Source of the DNA: Devosia sp. SD17-2
Lineage (GTDB): Bacteria; Pseudomonadota; Alphaproteobacteria; Rhizobiales; Devosiaceae
DNA: 64,000 nt
NCBI RefSeq assembly: GCF_029201565.1
Contig: NZ_CP104002.1
Span: 3,799,001 to 3,863,000 of the forward strand
Direction: 5' to 3'
Shown here: piece by piece, positions 52,039 to 62,342 of the stretch
Layout: each line of letters begins with the position of its first letter
Position numbering within the stretch: the first letter of the stretch is position 1
Notes under the pieces: model-generated
Databases searched by the model: none
What the model saw: the letters and a program-made list of their open reading frames with translations, nothing else
What the model was told of the DNA's origin: nothing
Position numbers and translations under genes: made by a program

Positions 52039-53034
52039 ATGCCTGCTGCTCACATTTCCGAAAAGCCCCGCGACAGCAGGATCCTGATCTCCATCATCGT
52101 CCCTGTGTTCAACGAAGACGAGGCCGTGGCGCCGTTCGTTGAGCATCTCATGCCGCACATTCCGGCAGACGAGGTGGATTACGAGATTGTCTTCATCAAC
52201 GATGGCAGCCGCGACGGCACGCTTGCCGCCCTGCGGCAGTTGCAGAGCGGGAACCGGCATGTCCGGATCATCGACCTGACGCGCAATTTCGGCAAGGAAG
52301 CGGCCATGTCGGCCGGGCTGGACAATGCAAGGGGCGATGCGGTCATTGTCATCGACGTGGATCTGCAGGAGCCCCCTGAGCTCATCGGACCTATGATCGC
52401 CCGCTGGCGCGAGGGGTTTGACGTCGTCTATGGCCAGCGCGTGTCGCGACAGAGCGACGGCTTTCTCAAGCGTTTCACGGCTGGCGGCTTCTACAAGATG
52501 TTCAATCGGCTGTCCCATTCGAAGATCCCCGCCGATGTGGGTGATTTCCGGCTGATGGACCGGCGCGTCGTGGAAGCGCTCAAGCTCATGCCGGAGCGTG
52601 TCCGCTTCATGAAGGGGCTCTTCGCCTGGGTGGGGTTCAAATCGGTAGCGATCGAGTTCGAACGCCGGCAGCGGCACGCGGGCTCTACCAAATTCAACTA
52701 CTGGCGGCTGTGGAATTTCGCCCTCGACGGGATCACATCTTTCTCGACGGTGCCGCTGCGCATCTGGACTTATTTCGGTCTGGCGATTGCCAGCGTATCG
52801 TTCCTCTATGGCATCTTCATCGTGGGCAGGACCATCGTCTCGGGCATCGATATGCCGGGCTATGCATCTCTGCTCGCGGCAGTGTTGTTCCTCGGCGGGG
52901 TGCAACTGATCGGGCTGGGCGTGCTCGGGGAATATCTCGGGCGCGTCTATATGGAGGTCAAACGCCGCCCGGTGTACCTGCAATCAGAGATCATCGAAGC
53001 GCCGCAAAGCGACGCGGACGAGCAGAGATCGTGA
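52039..53034 (+). CDS. Bactoprenol-type glycosyltransferase family 2 (GtrB-like)
   Basis: A 331-residue membrane-bound GT2 enzyme. The GT-A domain begins ISIIVPVFNEDEAVAPF, with IVFINDGSRDGT and the metal-binding VIVIDVDLQEPPEL. The C-terminal half has two membrane helices (about 240-262 and 275-300) as in GtrB and dolichol-phosphate mannosyltransferases. It should transfer a sugar from a nucleotide donor to undecaprenyl phosphate at the inner membrane. Its stop overlaps the GtrA-like start. No strong ribosome site precedes the ATG. Confidence 0.92.
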   Translation: MPAAHISEKPRDSRILISIIVPVFNEDEAVAPFVEHLMPHIPADEVDYEIVFINDGSRDGTLAALRQLQSGNRHVRIIDLTRNFGKEAAMSAGLDNARGDAVIVIDVDLQEPPELIGPMIARWREGFDVVYGQRVSRQSDGFLKRFTAGGFYKMFNRLSHSKIPADVGDFRLMDRRVVEALKLMPERVRFMKGLFAWVGFKSVAIEFERRQRHAGSTKFNYWRLWNFALDGITSFSTVPLRIWTYFGLAIASVSFLYGIFIVGRTIVSGIDMPGYASLLAAVLFLGGVQLIGLGVLGEYLGRVYMEVKRRPVYLQSEIIEAPQSDADEQRS

Positions 53035-53462
53035 CGCAGCAAGGGACGGGCACGGCCGAAACGGCGCGACAGGCGGGGGTTTTTGCCCTTGTGGGACTGG
53101 TGGCGACCGGGGTGCACTATGTGGTGGCGCTCGCTCTCTCGCTGGTGATGCCGGTGGTCTGGGCCAATCCGTTCGGGTTTCTGGTCGCTTTCAGCGTGTC
53201 GTATTTCGGACACGGGCGCCTGACCTTCCGGCTCAAAGACGGCGAACAGCACCACCGCAAAAGGCTGCCGCGCTTTGCGGCAGCGGCGACGGCAGGCTTT
53301 CTGATCGGCCAGGGCTTGCTGATGGCACTGCGCGCCACCACGCCCCTGCCCGACTGGCTGGCGCTGGGCATAGCGCTGGGCGTTGTGCCGGTTTTCACCT
53401 TTGCCGTCTCCAAGATATGGGTCTTTGGATCCCGCACCGATAAACTAGATGGTCCTCAATGA
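53031..53462 (+). CDS. GtrA-like flippase
   Basis: A 143-residue inner-membrane protein with four helices (near 12-33, 36-57, 75-96 and 104-125). It shows the GtrA family pattern, including FLVAFSVSYFGHGRLTF and the C-terminal FAVSKIWVF. It should move the undecaprenyl-linked sugar made by the GtrB-like enzyme across the inner membrane. The GTG at 53031 overlaps the previous stop (GTGA). Its own stop overlaps the next start by four bases. Together these genes form a GtrA/GtrB/membrane-protein module. Confidence 0.9.
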   Translation: MTQQGTGTAETARQAGVFALVGLVATGVHYVVALALSLVMPVVWANPFGFLVAFSVSYFGHGRLTFRLKDGEQHHRKRLPRFAAAATAGFLIGQGLLMALRATTPLPDWLALGIALGVVPVFTFAVSKIWVFGSRTDKLDGPQ

Positions 53463-55156
53463 CTTCGAGTACATGTGATCCGACCCCAGTGCAGCACGCC
53501 AAAGATTTGGGAAAATCAACTGCCACCTATCTGCTGGCAGCAGTGATAGGGGTCGCGTTCTTCCTCATCACCTACCCCAATCCCATCGATTTTCTCCTCG
53601 GCAATGGGGTTTATTTCGAAGTCGGAGATACGCCGCAGCACGTGGCCGGTTGGCTGTCCTATGCCAAGGATGCCTGGCGCTGGCCTCTGCTGACAACGCA
53701 GTTGATCGCGCCGCCAGAAGGCAGCCACATCGCCCTGACCGACAGCATTCCCCTGGCTGCCCTGCTGTTCAAGCCGCTGGCACCATTTCTGTGGGAGAAC
53801 TTCAACTATTTCGGCCTTTGGCATTTGGTGACCAAGATTATCCAGGCGACAGGCGCGGTGTTTCTCATCCGGAGCCTGGGGCATAAGTCGCTCGTGGCAG
53901 GCTTGTTTGCTGCCGCACTGGCACTCATGTCGCCTTCCATGCTCGTCAGGCTGCAACATACTGCGCTCATGACGCATGGAGTCCTGCTGTTCGCGTTGGG
54001 CCTTTACTTCAGAGCCGTGATCACGAATTGGTCCCTACGCAAGCTTTGCGCGTATTTTGGCCTAGCGATCCTGGCTGCGCTACTTGTGCATCCCTATCTC
54101 GTCGCCATGGTCTTTCCCCTGTTCCTCGCCGCCAGCTGGGATCGCTGGGGCGGTTACAGGGGGTGGCGCCAGACCCTTGCAACGGTCGCAATTGTCTCGA
54201 TCGTGGCGGGCATTCCTGCGGTTTTGCTCGGCTATGGCAGCGCTGCCAGCAGCGGGGCCAGCGGTGGCTATATTTTCTACTCGATGAACCTGCTTTCCCC
54301 ATTGTGCGGCGGGCAACTGTCGCCTTGTAGGTATGTAGACGCGACTGGCGGGCAGTACGAGGGCTTCAACTATCTTGGCTTCGGCTACCTGCTCATCATC
54401 GTGCTAGCGCTTGTTCTCGCCGTCCCAAAATTTTCTGTGATGGCTACCCTGACCAGGCGCCACTTAGGCCTGATCGGAATCCTTGTTGGCCTTAACCTCT
54501 ACGCACTGTCCGGGCACATCTTTCTCGGTGAGCGCCAACTTACGGCATTCGAATACCCGTTCCCCTTTAATACCCTCTCCTATGTGTTCCGAGCGTCGGG
54601 CCGTTTCTTTTGGGTCGTCGGATATGCAGCACTCTTCTTGAGTCTGGCGCTCGTGCTGCGCCAAAAGAGGATGATTTACCTTATGGTTCTGCCTGTCGCC
54701 CTCGCGCTGCAGTGGTACGAAACCGCGCCGCTGCGGGATGACACTCGCCGAATGCTAACCGCTGACGCACCGTTCGACTATTCAGGCTGGACGCAATTGC
54801 GCGGCAGAGTAAGCCGTATCGACGTAAGCCCCGAATATGGCTGCGCATCGGATATCGAAAACATGCGCTACGTCTACTTCCATACAGTGGCAGCGCGGCT
54901 CGGCGTCCCGATCAACACGGTCTACCAAGCCAGGCAATCGTCTATCTGCAGCCCGCGCACCGACATCGCAACGGAATTGGAGCCCGGTGTTCTCAGAGTC
55001 AATCTTGCGCCCAGTGCCGCAGATCTTGCATCGCCATACCTGCGCGCCTCGCTGGCAAATGGCGAGTGCTTTCAGTGGCGGGCATGGCACGGGTTGGTCA
55101 TGTGCCTGCCAGGCAGCGATCAAGCAGACTGGGCCGCGCTCAACATTGCGCAGTAG
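53459..55156 (+). CDS. Large membrane protein, probable GT-C glycosyltransferase partner of GtrAB
   Basis: A 565-residue multi-spanning inner-membrane protein with about 10-12 helices. The first periplasmic loop reads NGVYFEVGDTPQHVAGWLSYAKDAWRWP, which carries acidic residues expected at a GT-C active site. A periplasmic C-terminal domain (about 430-565) contains several cysteines. It resembles the DUF6311-type membrane proteins that accompany GtrA/GtrB. It is translationally coupled to gtrA. A role is to transfer the flipped sugar from the lipid carrier to a surface glycan. Enzymatic specificity is unknown. Confidence 0.8.
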   Translation: MTSSTCDPTPVQHAKDLGKSTATYLLAAVIGVAFFLITYPNPIDFLLGNGVYFEVGDTPQHVAGWLSYAKDAWRWPLLTTQLIAPPEGSHIALTDSIPLAALLFKPLAPFLWENFNYFGLWHLVTKIIQATGAVFLIRSLGHKSLVAGLFAAALALMSPSMLVRLQHTALMTHGVLLFALGLYFRAVITNWSLRKLCAYFGLAILAALLVHPYLVAMVFPLFLAASWDRWGGYRGWRQTLATVAIVSIVAGIPAVLLGYGSAASSGASGGYIFYSMNLLSPLCGGQLSPCRYVDATGGQYEGFNYLGFGYLLIIVLALVLAVPKFSVMATLTRRHLGLIGILVGLNLYALSGHIFLGERQLTAFEYPFPFNTLSYVFRASGRFFWVVGYAALFLSLALVLRQKRMIYLMVLPVALALQWYETAPLRDDTRRMLTADAPFDYSGWTQLRGRVSRIDVSPEYGCASDIENMRYVYFHTVAARLGVPINTVYQARQSSICSPRTDIATELEPGVLRVNLAPSAADLASPYLRASLANGECFQWRAWHGLVMCLPGSDQADWAALNIAQ

Positions 55157-55498
55157 CCTTTAACGGTGGGTCATGTCTGGAAGCCCGGAATGAGGGTGTC
55201 TAAATTATGCTAGGCTGCGACCCTACGGCCGAAATACAAATTATGACTGCTTTGAAACGTTACAGGTTCGCTCGCGCTCCGATCAATAGGGATACCGCGC
55301 CTGTCGCACCCGCCATGCGCCCCCTCGTCCCAGACATTTTCGTTTAGACCTGGGTCCAATTGCGGGCATCTAGGAGCAACCCCCGAGCGCTAAAGGACGG
55401 CCAATCCGCGCAGTTGATATTGCGGGACGGCACCGCGCTTTGCCTGTTGCGCAAGATAGATTGGTGACAACTCGATAAAATGGGAGCGGGTGCTGGGC
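55157..55498. other. Intergenic gap between converging membrane-protein genes
   Basis: These 342 bases hold no recognised gene or terminator. A 34-codon open frame beginning at the ATG near 55242 has no supporting feature. Confidence 0.5.
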
Positions 55499-56818
55499 CT
55501 ATTCTGGACACCCGTTGCCACCAAGCGCCGTTCCGTAAGTGACACCATAAAGTTCAGGGAGAGCGAGATGAGGATCAAACGGCTGCCAAGGATGCCCGTC
55601 TGGCACCAGTACAACCGAATCCACGCAGTCCGGCTGCATCAGAATGCTGAGCGTCGGCAAAGTCCAGTAGGGGAAGAACTCTTCATTATCGAGACCTGCT
55701 TGCCCGTATTCTTGCAGTCCACTGTGAGTGCTCAACCGATCTTCCAGATTTTGAAGCGCACTGTACCAGGAAAGCTGAGATGCAGCTGAAACCCCGACAA
55801 AACCGGCGATCAGAATCAGTCCGGACACCGCTATCTGAGGATCTACCGGGCGCCCCCACTTCCCGATCGCCACGCAAATTGCCATCAGCGCTGGCAAAAT
55901 CGTCAGAGTGAGGCTGCGCCCAGAAAAACTCTGCCAAGAATCTGGCACCCCACCGGTCCACCAAACCCAAGTGAGAACTAGCACTCCCGCGGCTGCGGTG
56001 CCGAAGGCGAGGAGCCGATGCGAGAGAACAACGGCCAAGACGAATGGCACCAACAAAACCAGGCTTGCCCAAACTATGGGCTTCTGGAGGGGAATTAACG
56101 CGCTCTGAGCGAACCCAGACATATTGCCAGCGTCTCGGGGAAAGAGAATTCCATGCGCCCCTAACGCCACACCGCAACAAAGAAGCGCCGCCAACACGAT
56201 CCAATATGGCAGACCAACCTGTCCCCGCTGGCCCGGTCTAACAATCCTGAATACACTGACCACGAGCGGCAGCATGAGGATAACAGCTGCCGTTTCGTAG
56301 CACCTCAACACCACGACGGCGCAGAACAAAATCAATATCTGCACGAGTCGAGAAGCCGACGGATATACTGCAAACAAAAGAATTGGCCAAGCGAACAACA
56401 TCAAAATCTGATGCTCACCCATTATTATGTAATCACTAAATAGAGAAACAACCAACAGAGAGAAGCAGAAAACGAAATAAGAATGAAAGCTCGAGCGACA
56501 CAGGTGTGCGCTCAGTAATACTGAGAACGCAAAACATATAAATATGTTAAGAGAATACAGAAATTCGACTACAGACAAGGATGCATCAAAAAACCTCCTG
56601 TAAGTAACAGGAATTATCTGATTAGCAATTTGTGCGAAATTGCGGTGCCAGCCCACAAGGAAAAAGTCTCCCTCGAGCGCAATCGACATCACATACCACG
56701 CACCGTCTGCGGCTATGACCTTTCGAGCCAAGAGAGAGGTTAAAACAGCAGCCGCAACAAGACCTGCCGCGATTACCACAAATCTAAGATTGTCTTCACT
56801 CTCATTCAGACGCGGCAT
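55499..56818 (-). CDS. Multi-spanning membrane protein of unknown function, AT-rich gene
   Basis: A 439-residue protein with about ten hydrophobic helices. Early loops contain KVIAADGAWYVMSIALEGDFFLVGWHR-type acidic and aromatic residues, similar in layout to GT-C transferases such as GtrC. A periplasmic C-terminal domain follows from about residue 370. The ATG at 56818 has AAGGAG six bases upstream; a TTG just before it is less likely. The 5' half of the gene is visibly more AT-rich than its neighbours and uses rarer codons (AGA, ATA, TTA-type), which suggests recent transfer. Function is not known; a surface-glycan side-chain role fits the location. Confidence 0.75.
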   Translation of the reverse strand: MPRLNESEDNLRFVVIAAGLVAAAVLTSLLARKVIAADGAWYVMSIALEGDFFLVGWHRNFAQIANQIIPVTYRRFFDASLSVVEFLYSLNIFICFAFSVLLSAHLCRSSFHSYFVFCFSLLVVSLFSDYIIMGEHQILMLFAWPILLFAVYPSASRLVQILILFCAVVVLRCYETAAVILMLPLVVSVFRIVRPGQRGQVGLPYWIVLAALLCCGVALGAHGILFPRDAGNMSGFAQSALIPLQKPIVWASLVLLVPFVLAVVLSHRLLAFGTAAAGVLVLTWVWWTGGVPDSWQSFSGRSLTLTILPALMAICVAIGKWGRPVDPQIAVSGLILIAGFVGVSAASQLSWYSALQNLEDRLSTHSGLQEYGQAGLDNEEFFPYWTLPTLSILMQPDCVDSVVLVPDGHPWQPFDPHLALPELYGVTYGTALGGNGCPE

Positions 56819-56844
56819 CAAATACTCCTTTAGCTAGCTCATAA

Positions 56845-57969
<1,125 letters not shown>

Positions 57970-57976
57970 GCCTGGT

Positions 57977-58001
57977 GGGCCCGGTGATCCCGGGCCCTTT
58001 T
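57977..58001 (+). terminator. Terminator between gmd and the Rmd-like gene
   Basis: GGGCCCGG and CCGGGCCC form an 8-bp stem with a 5-base loop, followed by TTTTCTTT. It starts 8 bases after the gmd stop, so it limits read-through into the reductase gene. Confidence 0.85.
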
Positions 58002-58029
58002 CTTTCTACCGACAAGCGGGAATGAGCCG

Positions 58030-58956
58030 ATGAACTCCCTGAGGCTGATGATCACCGGGGCAAATGGCTTTGTGGGCCGCAAGGTGACCGAGGCCGCGCG
58101 GCGCAATCCCGCATTCGAGCTGGTCAAGTTCATCGACGAGACCGGCGCTTCCCCTGACATTGCCGACGCCGATGCTGTCGACCGCGCCATTGCGGCCGCA
58201 CGCCCGGACCGCGTGCTGCATCTGGCGGCAATCGCTGCGCCGCGACAGGCGCAGGCCGATGCGAGCCGGGCCTGGGCGGTCAATTTTTCCGGCACGCTGC
58301 AATTGGCGCAGGCGCTGATGAAACATCGGCCCGAAGCGCGGCTGGTGTGGTCGGGCAGTTCGGAAGCCTATGGCGCGAGCTTTAACCGCGGCCCCCTGCC
58401 CCTCGCGGAAACCGCGGCGCTTGAACCGGCCAATGTCTATGGCGCGACCAAGGCGGCGGCAGACATTGCGCTGGGACAATTGGGGCGCAGCGGCGCACTC
58501 GACACGGCGATTCTCCGCCCCTTCAATCATACCGGCCCGGGCCAGGCGGCCGATTATGTCGTGCCAGCCTTTGCCGCCCAGATCGCCGCCATTGAAAAGG
58601 GCGAGCAGGAGCCGGTGCTCAAGGTCGGCAATCTTGATGCGTTGCGCGACTTTCTCGATGTCGAGGATGTGGTGGCGCTCTATATCGCGGCGCTTCTGGC
58701 CGAAGGCCGGATCGGCGGCGAGGCCTATAATGTGGCGACCGGCAAGCCGGTGCGGATCGGAGACCTGCTGGAGGGCCTCCTCTCCGAGGCGCGGGTGAAG
58801 ATCGGTGTCGAGACCGATCCGGCGCGCTATGCCCCCAATGCGGTGCCCGTGGCCTCCGGCAATCCGGAAAAGGCCCGCGAGCGCTTCAGCTGGGCACCTC
58901 AAATCGCCATTAACGACACGCTGAAGGGCGTGCTCGACGCCCTCCGCGCTTCGTAA
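58030..58956 (+). CDS. rmd: GDP-6-deoxy-D-mannose reductase, Rmd-like
   Basis: A 308-residue extended short-chain dehydrogenase. The Rossmann motif TGANGFVG lies near 9-16, the Y-xxx-K catalytic pair in VYGATKAAAD, and RPFNHTGPGQ is the substrate-loop motif shared with Rmd and related GDP-sugar reductases. Paired with gmd it should reduce GDP-4-keto-6-deoxymannose to GDP-D-rhamnose. The close homologues of GDP-fucose synthase (Fcl) would need a 3,5-epimerase function and usually have a different loop, so Rmd is preferred. GDP-talose reductase or another C4 reductase cannot be excluded. Confidence 0.82.
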   Translation: MNSLRLMITGANGFVGRKVTEAARRNPAFELVKFIDETGASPDIADADAVDRAIAAARPDRVLHLAAIAAPRQAQADASRAWAVNFSGTLQLAQALMKHRPEARLVWSGSSEAYGASFNRGPLPLAETAALEPANVYGATKAAADIALGQLGRSGALDTAILRPFNHTGPGQAADYVVPAFAAQIAAIEKGEQEPVLKVGNLDALRDFLDVEDVVALYIAALLAEGRIGGEAYNVATGKPVRIGDLLEGLLSEARVKIGVETDPARYAPNAVPVASGNPEKARERFSWAPQIAINDTLKGVLDALRAS

Positions 58957-58970
58957 GACGGTTTGGCCGC

Positions 58971-59366
58971 CTACGGCCGTTTTGCCACGAGATCGATTTC
59001 GACCAGCGCGCCCACCGCGAGGGCGGTGACGCCTATCGTCGTGCGGGCCGGGAGTTTGCCGGGGGTGAAGAAGCTTGGCCAGAGCGCGTTGAGGGCGGCG
59101 TAGTCGCGCTCGAACTGGGTGAGATAGATGCGCGCCATGGTGACGTGCTCGAAGGAAAGCCCGATGCCCTCGAGGACAATGGCCAGATTGGCCATGACGC
59201 GGCGGGCCTGGGCCTCAATGCCTTCTGGCAAGGGCGCGTCGGGCGCGGCCGGGTCGGTGGGCATCTGGCCGGTAACGAACACCCAGCCATCGGCCTCGAC
59301 CGCGTGGCTGAAGGGCGCGACGGGGCGCGGGCCGGAATTGACCAGATGATGGATCGGCAGGTTCAC
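58971..59366 (-). CDS. RidA family protein
   Basis: A 131-residue small protein of the YjgF/RidA family. The pattern RPVAPFSHAVEADGWVFVTGQMP begins the fold, and the conserved arginine R108 in PARTTIGV is the residue needed for enamine/imine deaminase activity. Members hydrolyse reactive 2-aminoacrylate made by PLP enzymes; an L-serine ammonia-lyase gene lies 4 kb away. It is cytoplasmic and trimeric. The gene is 11 bp after the upstream gene on the minus strand and ends 15 bp from the end of rmd. Confidence 0.93.
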   Translation of the reverse strand: MNLPIHHLVNSGPRPVAPFSHAVEADGWVFVTGQMPTDPAAPDAPLPEGIEAQARRVMANLAIVLEGIGLSFEHVTMARIYLTQFERDYAALNALWPSFFTPGKLPARTTIGVTALAVGALVEIDLVAKRP

Positions 59367-59377
59367 GACAAAATCCT

Positions 59378-60427
59378 TTAGTAGCCGTAGCGGACGCTGT
59401 CTGCGCCCTCGGCGAGATAGGCTGACAGATCGTCCCAGGAGACCCGGGCGGTGGGGGCGCCATACACATAGGGCGCGACCTCATAGGGCTGGAACTGGAT
59501 GACGAGGCCATAGGGATCGGACAGATCCCAGCGGGTCGGATCGATCACCGCGTCGGCGATGTCGTTGTCATCATCGAGATAGAGATTGTCGCCGTGCTCG
59601 GCCCTGAGGGCGTCGGCGGCAAGGCGCAGAAGGGCCTTCTGCCAGCCCTTGCCGGCAAAGAGATCGTCGGCCTCGAGCCAGCGCGATTCAGAGTTGAGAT
59701 AATGCAGATAGGTGACGGCCCAATTGCCGTGGGCGGCGCCGTGACCAAACCAATAGGTGTTGGATTCTAGGGTGATGCGGCCCGTGCCGGCGCGTTCCTT
59801 GAAGAAAATCGTGTTGGTCGTGTCGCTGGTGTCGACCATGTCATATTCGGTCGTGTCGCCGCCAAACCCGGCCTGTTCATCGGCGGTTGCGCGAACAAGT
59901 GTGTTGAAGGCCTCGGCTTCCGGCGTCGTGTCGTCGATCTGCACATAGGCCAGCTCGTGCAGGGCGACGGGGAAATAGGAGTCCGGATTGTCCGCCTCAT
60001 TGGGATCGGGCATCGCCTCGTAGCGGGCCTGCGGATAAAAGCGCGTGCCCTTGATGATGCGGCTTTGCTCGAGCAGGTCGGAGCGGCTGGAAAAAAGGGT
60101 TTCGAGGCAGGAGACGCCGCGCTCGTCATAGCTGCCTGAGTTCAGCGGCTGGGCGTTAGTCGTGCAGGCGCGGCGGGCATGATCGAGCCATGCGCGCTGG
60201 TCGGTGCGCATGGCGGCAAGCGCGGTTTCGCCGAGCCCGCCAATCGCCGTTTGGTAGGTTTTGGCCAGCCGATCATCGGCGGCGGAGAGATCGGGATTGT
60301 CGCAGATGGCCTTTTCGAACGGGGTCGCGGCCTTGGCGCAATCAAAGCTCGCGGCAGCAGCAGGCGCGACGGCGATGGCCGTGTGGAGACCCAGGGCGGC
60401 GGCCAGAAAAATCAGGCGTGACGGCAT
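59378..60427 (-). CDS. LprI-like plus DUF3298-like secreted protein
   Basis: A 349-residue exported protein. A signal peptide (about 1-24) is followed by an LprI-type domain (about 27-115) with the pattern FDCAKAATPFEKAICDNPDLSAADDRLAKTY. LprI-type domains include lysozyme inhibitors. The rest (about 130-349) resembles a DUF3298/RsiV-like fold, with FGHGAAHGNWAVTYLHY and RWDLSDPYGLVIQFQPYEVAPY. The ATG at 60427 with GAGGAGA upstream is chosen over the TTG at 60442. It may protect the wall from lytic enzymes, by family analogy only. It shares a leftward unit with RidA, 11 bp downstream. Confidence 0.85.
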   Translation of the reverse strand: MPSRLIFLAAALGLHTAIAVAPAAAASFDCAKAATPFEKAICDNPDLSAADDRLAKTYQTAIGGLGETALAAMRTDQRAWLDHARRACTTNAQPLNSGSYDERGVSCLETLFSSRSDLLEQSRIIKGTRFYPQARYEAMPDPNEADNPDSYFPVALHELAYVQIDDTTPEAEAFNTLVRATADEQAGFGGDTTEYDMVDTSDTTNTIFFKERAGTGRITLESNTYWFGHGAAHGNWAVTYLHYLNSESRWLEADDLFAGKGWQKALLRLAADALRAEHGDNLYLDDDNDIADAVIDPTRWDLSDPYGLVIQFQPYEVAPYVYGAPTARVSWDDLSAYLAEGADSVRYGY

Positions 60428-60493
60428 GAAAAGTCTCCTCAATGAACCAGGTGGCGATTTGGGAATAGCGGGGCCCGGCCGTCAAGTGGGCAA

Positions 60494-62272
60494 TCAGGCA
60501 ACGTGCTGGCCGGCGCGCGCCATGTCGCGATCGAAAATGACGGTGCGGCCGCGGCCCGCTTGTTTGGCGGAGTAAAGCGCGGCGTCGGCCATGGCGGCGG
60601 CAACATCGAGCTTGTCGCCGGTGTCGGCGAGGCAGGCGCCGATGCTGACCGAGGCCGGCAGAAGGCCACCATCGGGCAGAACGATGGCTTCGCCGATCAG
60701 CGCTGACATCACGGCCTTGGTCAGATCACGCAGGCCCTCTGCGGTGCAGTTCGGCACAAAAATGATGAACTCGTCTCCACCCCAGCGGGCGCAGGCCGCA
60801 TCGGCGTCGGTGACAGTTTCGAGACGCCGGGCCATGGCCAGGATCACCGCATCGCCGGCGGCATGGCCGTGGCTGTCATTGATCTGCTTGAATCGGTCGA
60901 TATCGAACAGCACGACGCCGAAGGGGCCTTCGCCAGCGGAGCGGGCATGGGCGGCAGCAAGGCCACGCCGGTTGAGAAGGCCGGTCTGGCCATCTTTGAA
61001 GGCGAGGCGCTCGAGCTCGACGGTTCGTTCGCGCACGCGGGCTTCAAGCTGGCGGGTATTGTCGTCGACGCTGACGGCCATTTCGGTGAGCGCGGCGGAC
61101 AGTCGGCCGATTTCATCCTGGCGGCCATCGCCCATGGCGAGCGCCGGGCCGTAATTGCCGCGGCGCGCATGGTGGACCACGTTTTCGAGGGCGGCGAGGC
61201 GATCGAGCACCTGGCGCTTGAACACCAGCACAAAGACAATGGCGATGAGCCCCATCATCGCGGCGATCAGCAGCCCGATGGGCGCGAACATCCGCCGGTC
61301 GATGATGGTGTCGATATCCATGAAGGTGACGTTGTACCACCCGAGCTTGTCGAGATAGCCGACGCCGACCAGCGTCTCCTTGCCGTCTAGCGTCACGAAG
61401 GCGCTGTCGGCCAGAACGCTTTCAGCCGTGACGTCCTCCATCAGCCGTTTGAGGGTTTCGGTGTCGCCCGGGCCGGAGACCAGCGAGAAGAGGGACCGCT
61501 TGCTGTCGGGGTCATCTTCGAAATTGGCAAGGCTCACCAGCTGTTCGTCGCGGTGGGCCTGGATCATGCCCTGGCGGTCCACGAACATGGAGGTGACGCC
61601 CTTTTGCGGGATATTGACCACTTCCTGGATGAAGGACGACAGGTCGATGCCGGTGCCGAGCACGCCGAGAACATTCTTGCCCTCGCGGATGACGCAGTTC
61701 ATCCAGACCTTGGTGACCCGCAGATTGGCGTCGTTATTGACGTTGAGGTGGCAGCCCTCGGCCAGCGCGAGGGTGGAGTAGTACCAGGCGTCATCGTGCT
61801 TGGCCGGGTCCAGCGTGTAGCGATACTGGTCGCCCGCATAGGCGTTGGACGCGTCGTTGAAATAGTAGTTTCCGGACGTGCCGACGACGAAGAAATAGGA
61901 GCCGTCGGCAAAGTGACGGCGATAGTGCTCCAGTTCGCCAATCCCGCGGCGACGAAGGACGGGATCGTCCTCATCATGCGCCCAGTCGCGAATGGCCTGG
62001 CTGCCCGAAAGGGTCTCGGCGAGCGAGACCTCGCGGATCAGCGACCCAAGGCCACGGTGGCGGTCATAGAGCACCTGTTTTTCGGCAAACAGCGTGCCCA
62101 ACTGGGCCACGGTGGAATTGACGATGAACTGGAAGGCAAAAGACGACGGGACGGCTACGGCCGCAAAGCCGAGCAATACAAGCAGCAAAACCCGCGGGCG
62201 CAGGCTTTCCGCGATCTGGCGGCGCTGAGAAGTGATCGCATAGTCCCCCGCGTTGGCACATTCTCGCGCCAA
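60494..62272 (-). CDS. Diguanylate cyclase with periplasmic double-Cache sensor
   Basis: A 592-residue inner-membrane protein. Helices lie near 28-48 and 330-352; between them is a dCache-type sensor (SYFFVVGTSGNYYFNDA, TGIDLSSFIQEV, TLVGVGYLDKLGWY). A HAMP-like linker and coiled coil lead to the GGDEF domain (about 425-585), with intact GGDEF at 498-502 and DIDRFKQINDSHGH. It should make cyclic di-GMP from two GTP. The usual RxxD product-inhibition site before GGDEF is replaced by TDAD, so feedback control is probably lost. The TTG at 62272 is the only in-frame start before helix 1; the start is uncertain. Confidence 0.9.
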   Translation of the reverse strand: MARECANAGDYAITSQRRQIAESLRPRVLLLVLLGFAAVAVPSSFAFQFIVNSTVAQLGTLFAEKQVLYDRHRGLGSLIREVSLAETLSGSQAIRDWAHDEDDPVLRRRGIGELEHYRRHFADGSYFFVVGTSGNYYFNDASNAYAGDQYRYTLDPAKHDDAWYYSTLALAEGCHLNVNNDANLRVTKVWMNCVIREGKNVLGVLGTGIDLSSFIQEVVNIPQKGVTSMFVDRQGMIQAHRDEQLVSLANFEDDPDSKRSLFSLVSGPGDTETLKRLMEDVTAESVLADSAFVTLDGKETLVGVGYLDKLGWYNVTFMDIDTIIDRRMFAPIGLLIAAMMGLIAIVFVLVFKRQVLDRLAALENVVHHARRGNYGPALAMGDGRQDEIGRLSAALTEMAVSVDDNTRQLEARVRERTVELERLAFKDGQTGLLNRRGLAAAHARSAGEGPFGVVLFDIDRFKQINDSHGHAAGDAVILAMARRLETVTDADAACARWGGDEFIIFVPNCTAEGLRDLTKAVMSALIGEAIVLPDGGLLPASVSIGACLADTGDKLDVAAAMADAALYSAKQAGRGRTVIFDRDMARAGQHVA

Positions 62273-62295
62273 CGCCCCATAGTGACGAAATCAGT

Positions 62296-62311
62296 GTTTA
62301 GACTTCGTTAA
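62296..62311 (-). promoter_or_regulatory. Near-consensus CtrA-type site before the cyclase gene
   Basis: On the minus strand this reads TTAACGAAGTCTAAAC, one mismatch from TTAA-N7-TTAAC. It lies 24 bases before the cyclase TTG in the 70-bp gap after the esterase gene. Proximity this close would suit repression or a downstream promoter; support is weaker than for 25495-25510. Confidence 0.4.
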
Positions 62312-62342
62312 TCCCCGGATGGGAATTGCCCGTGGGCTGTCG

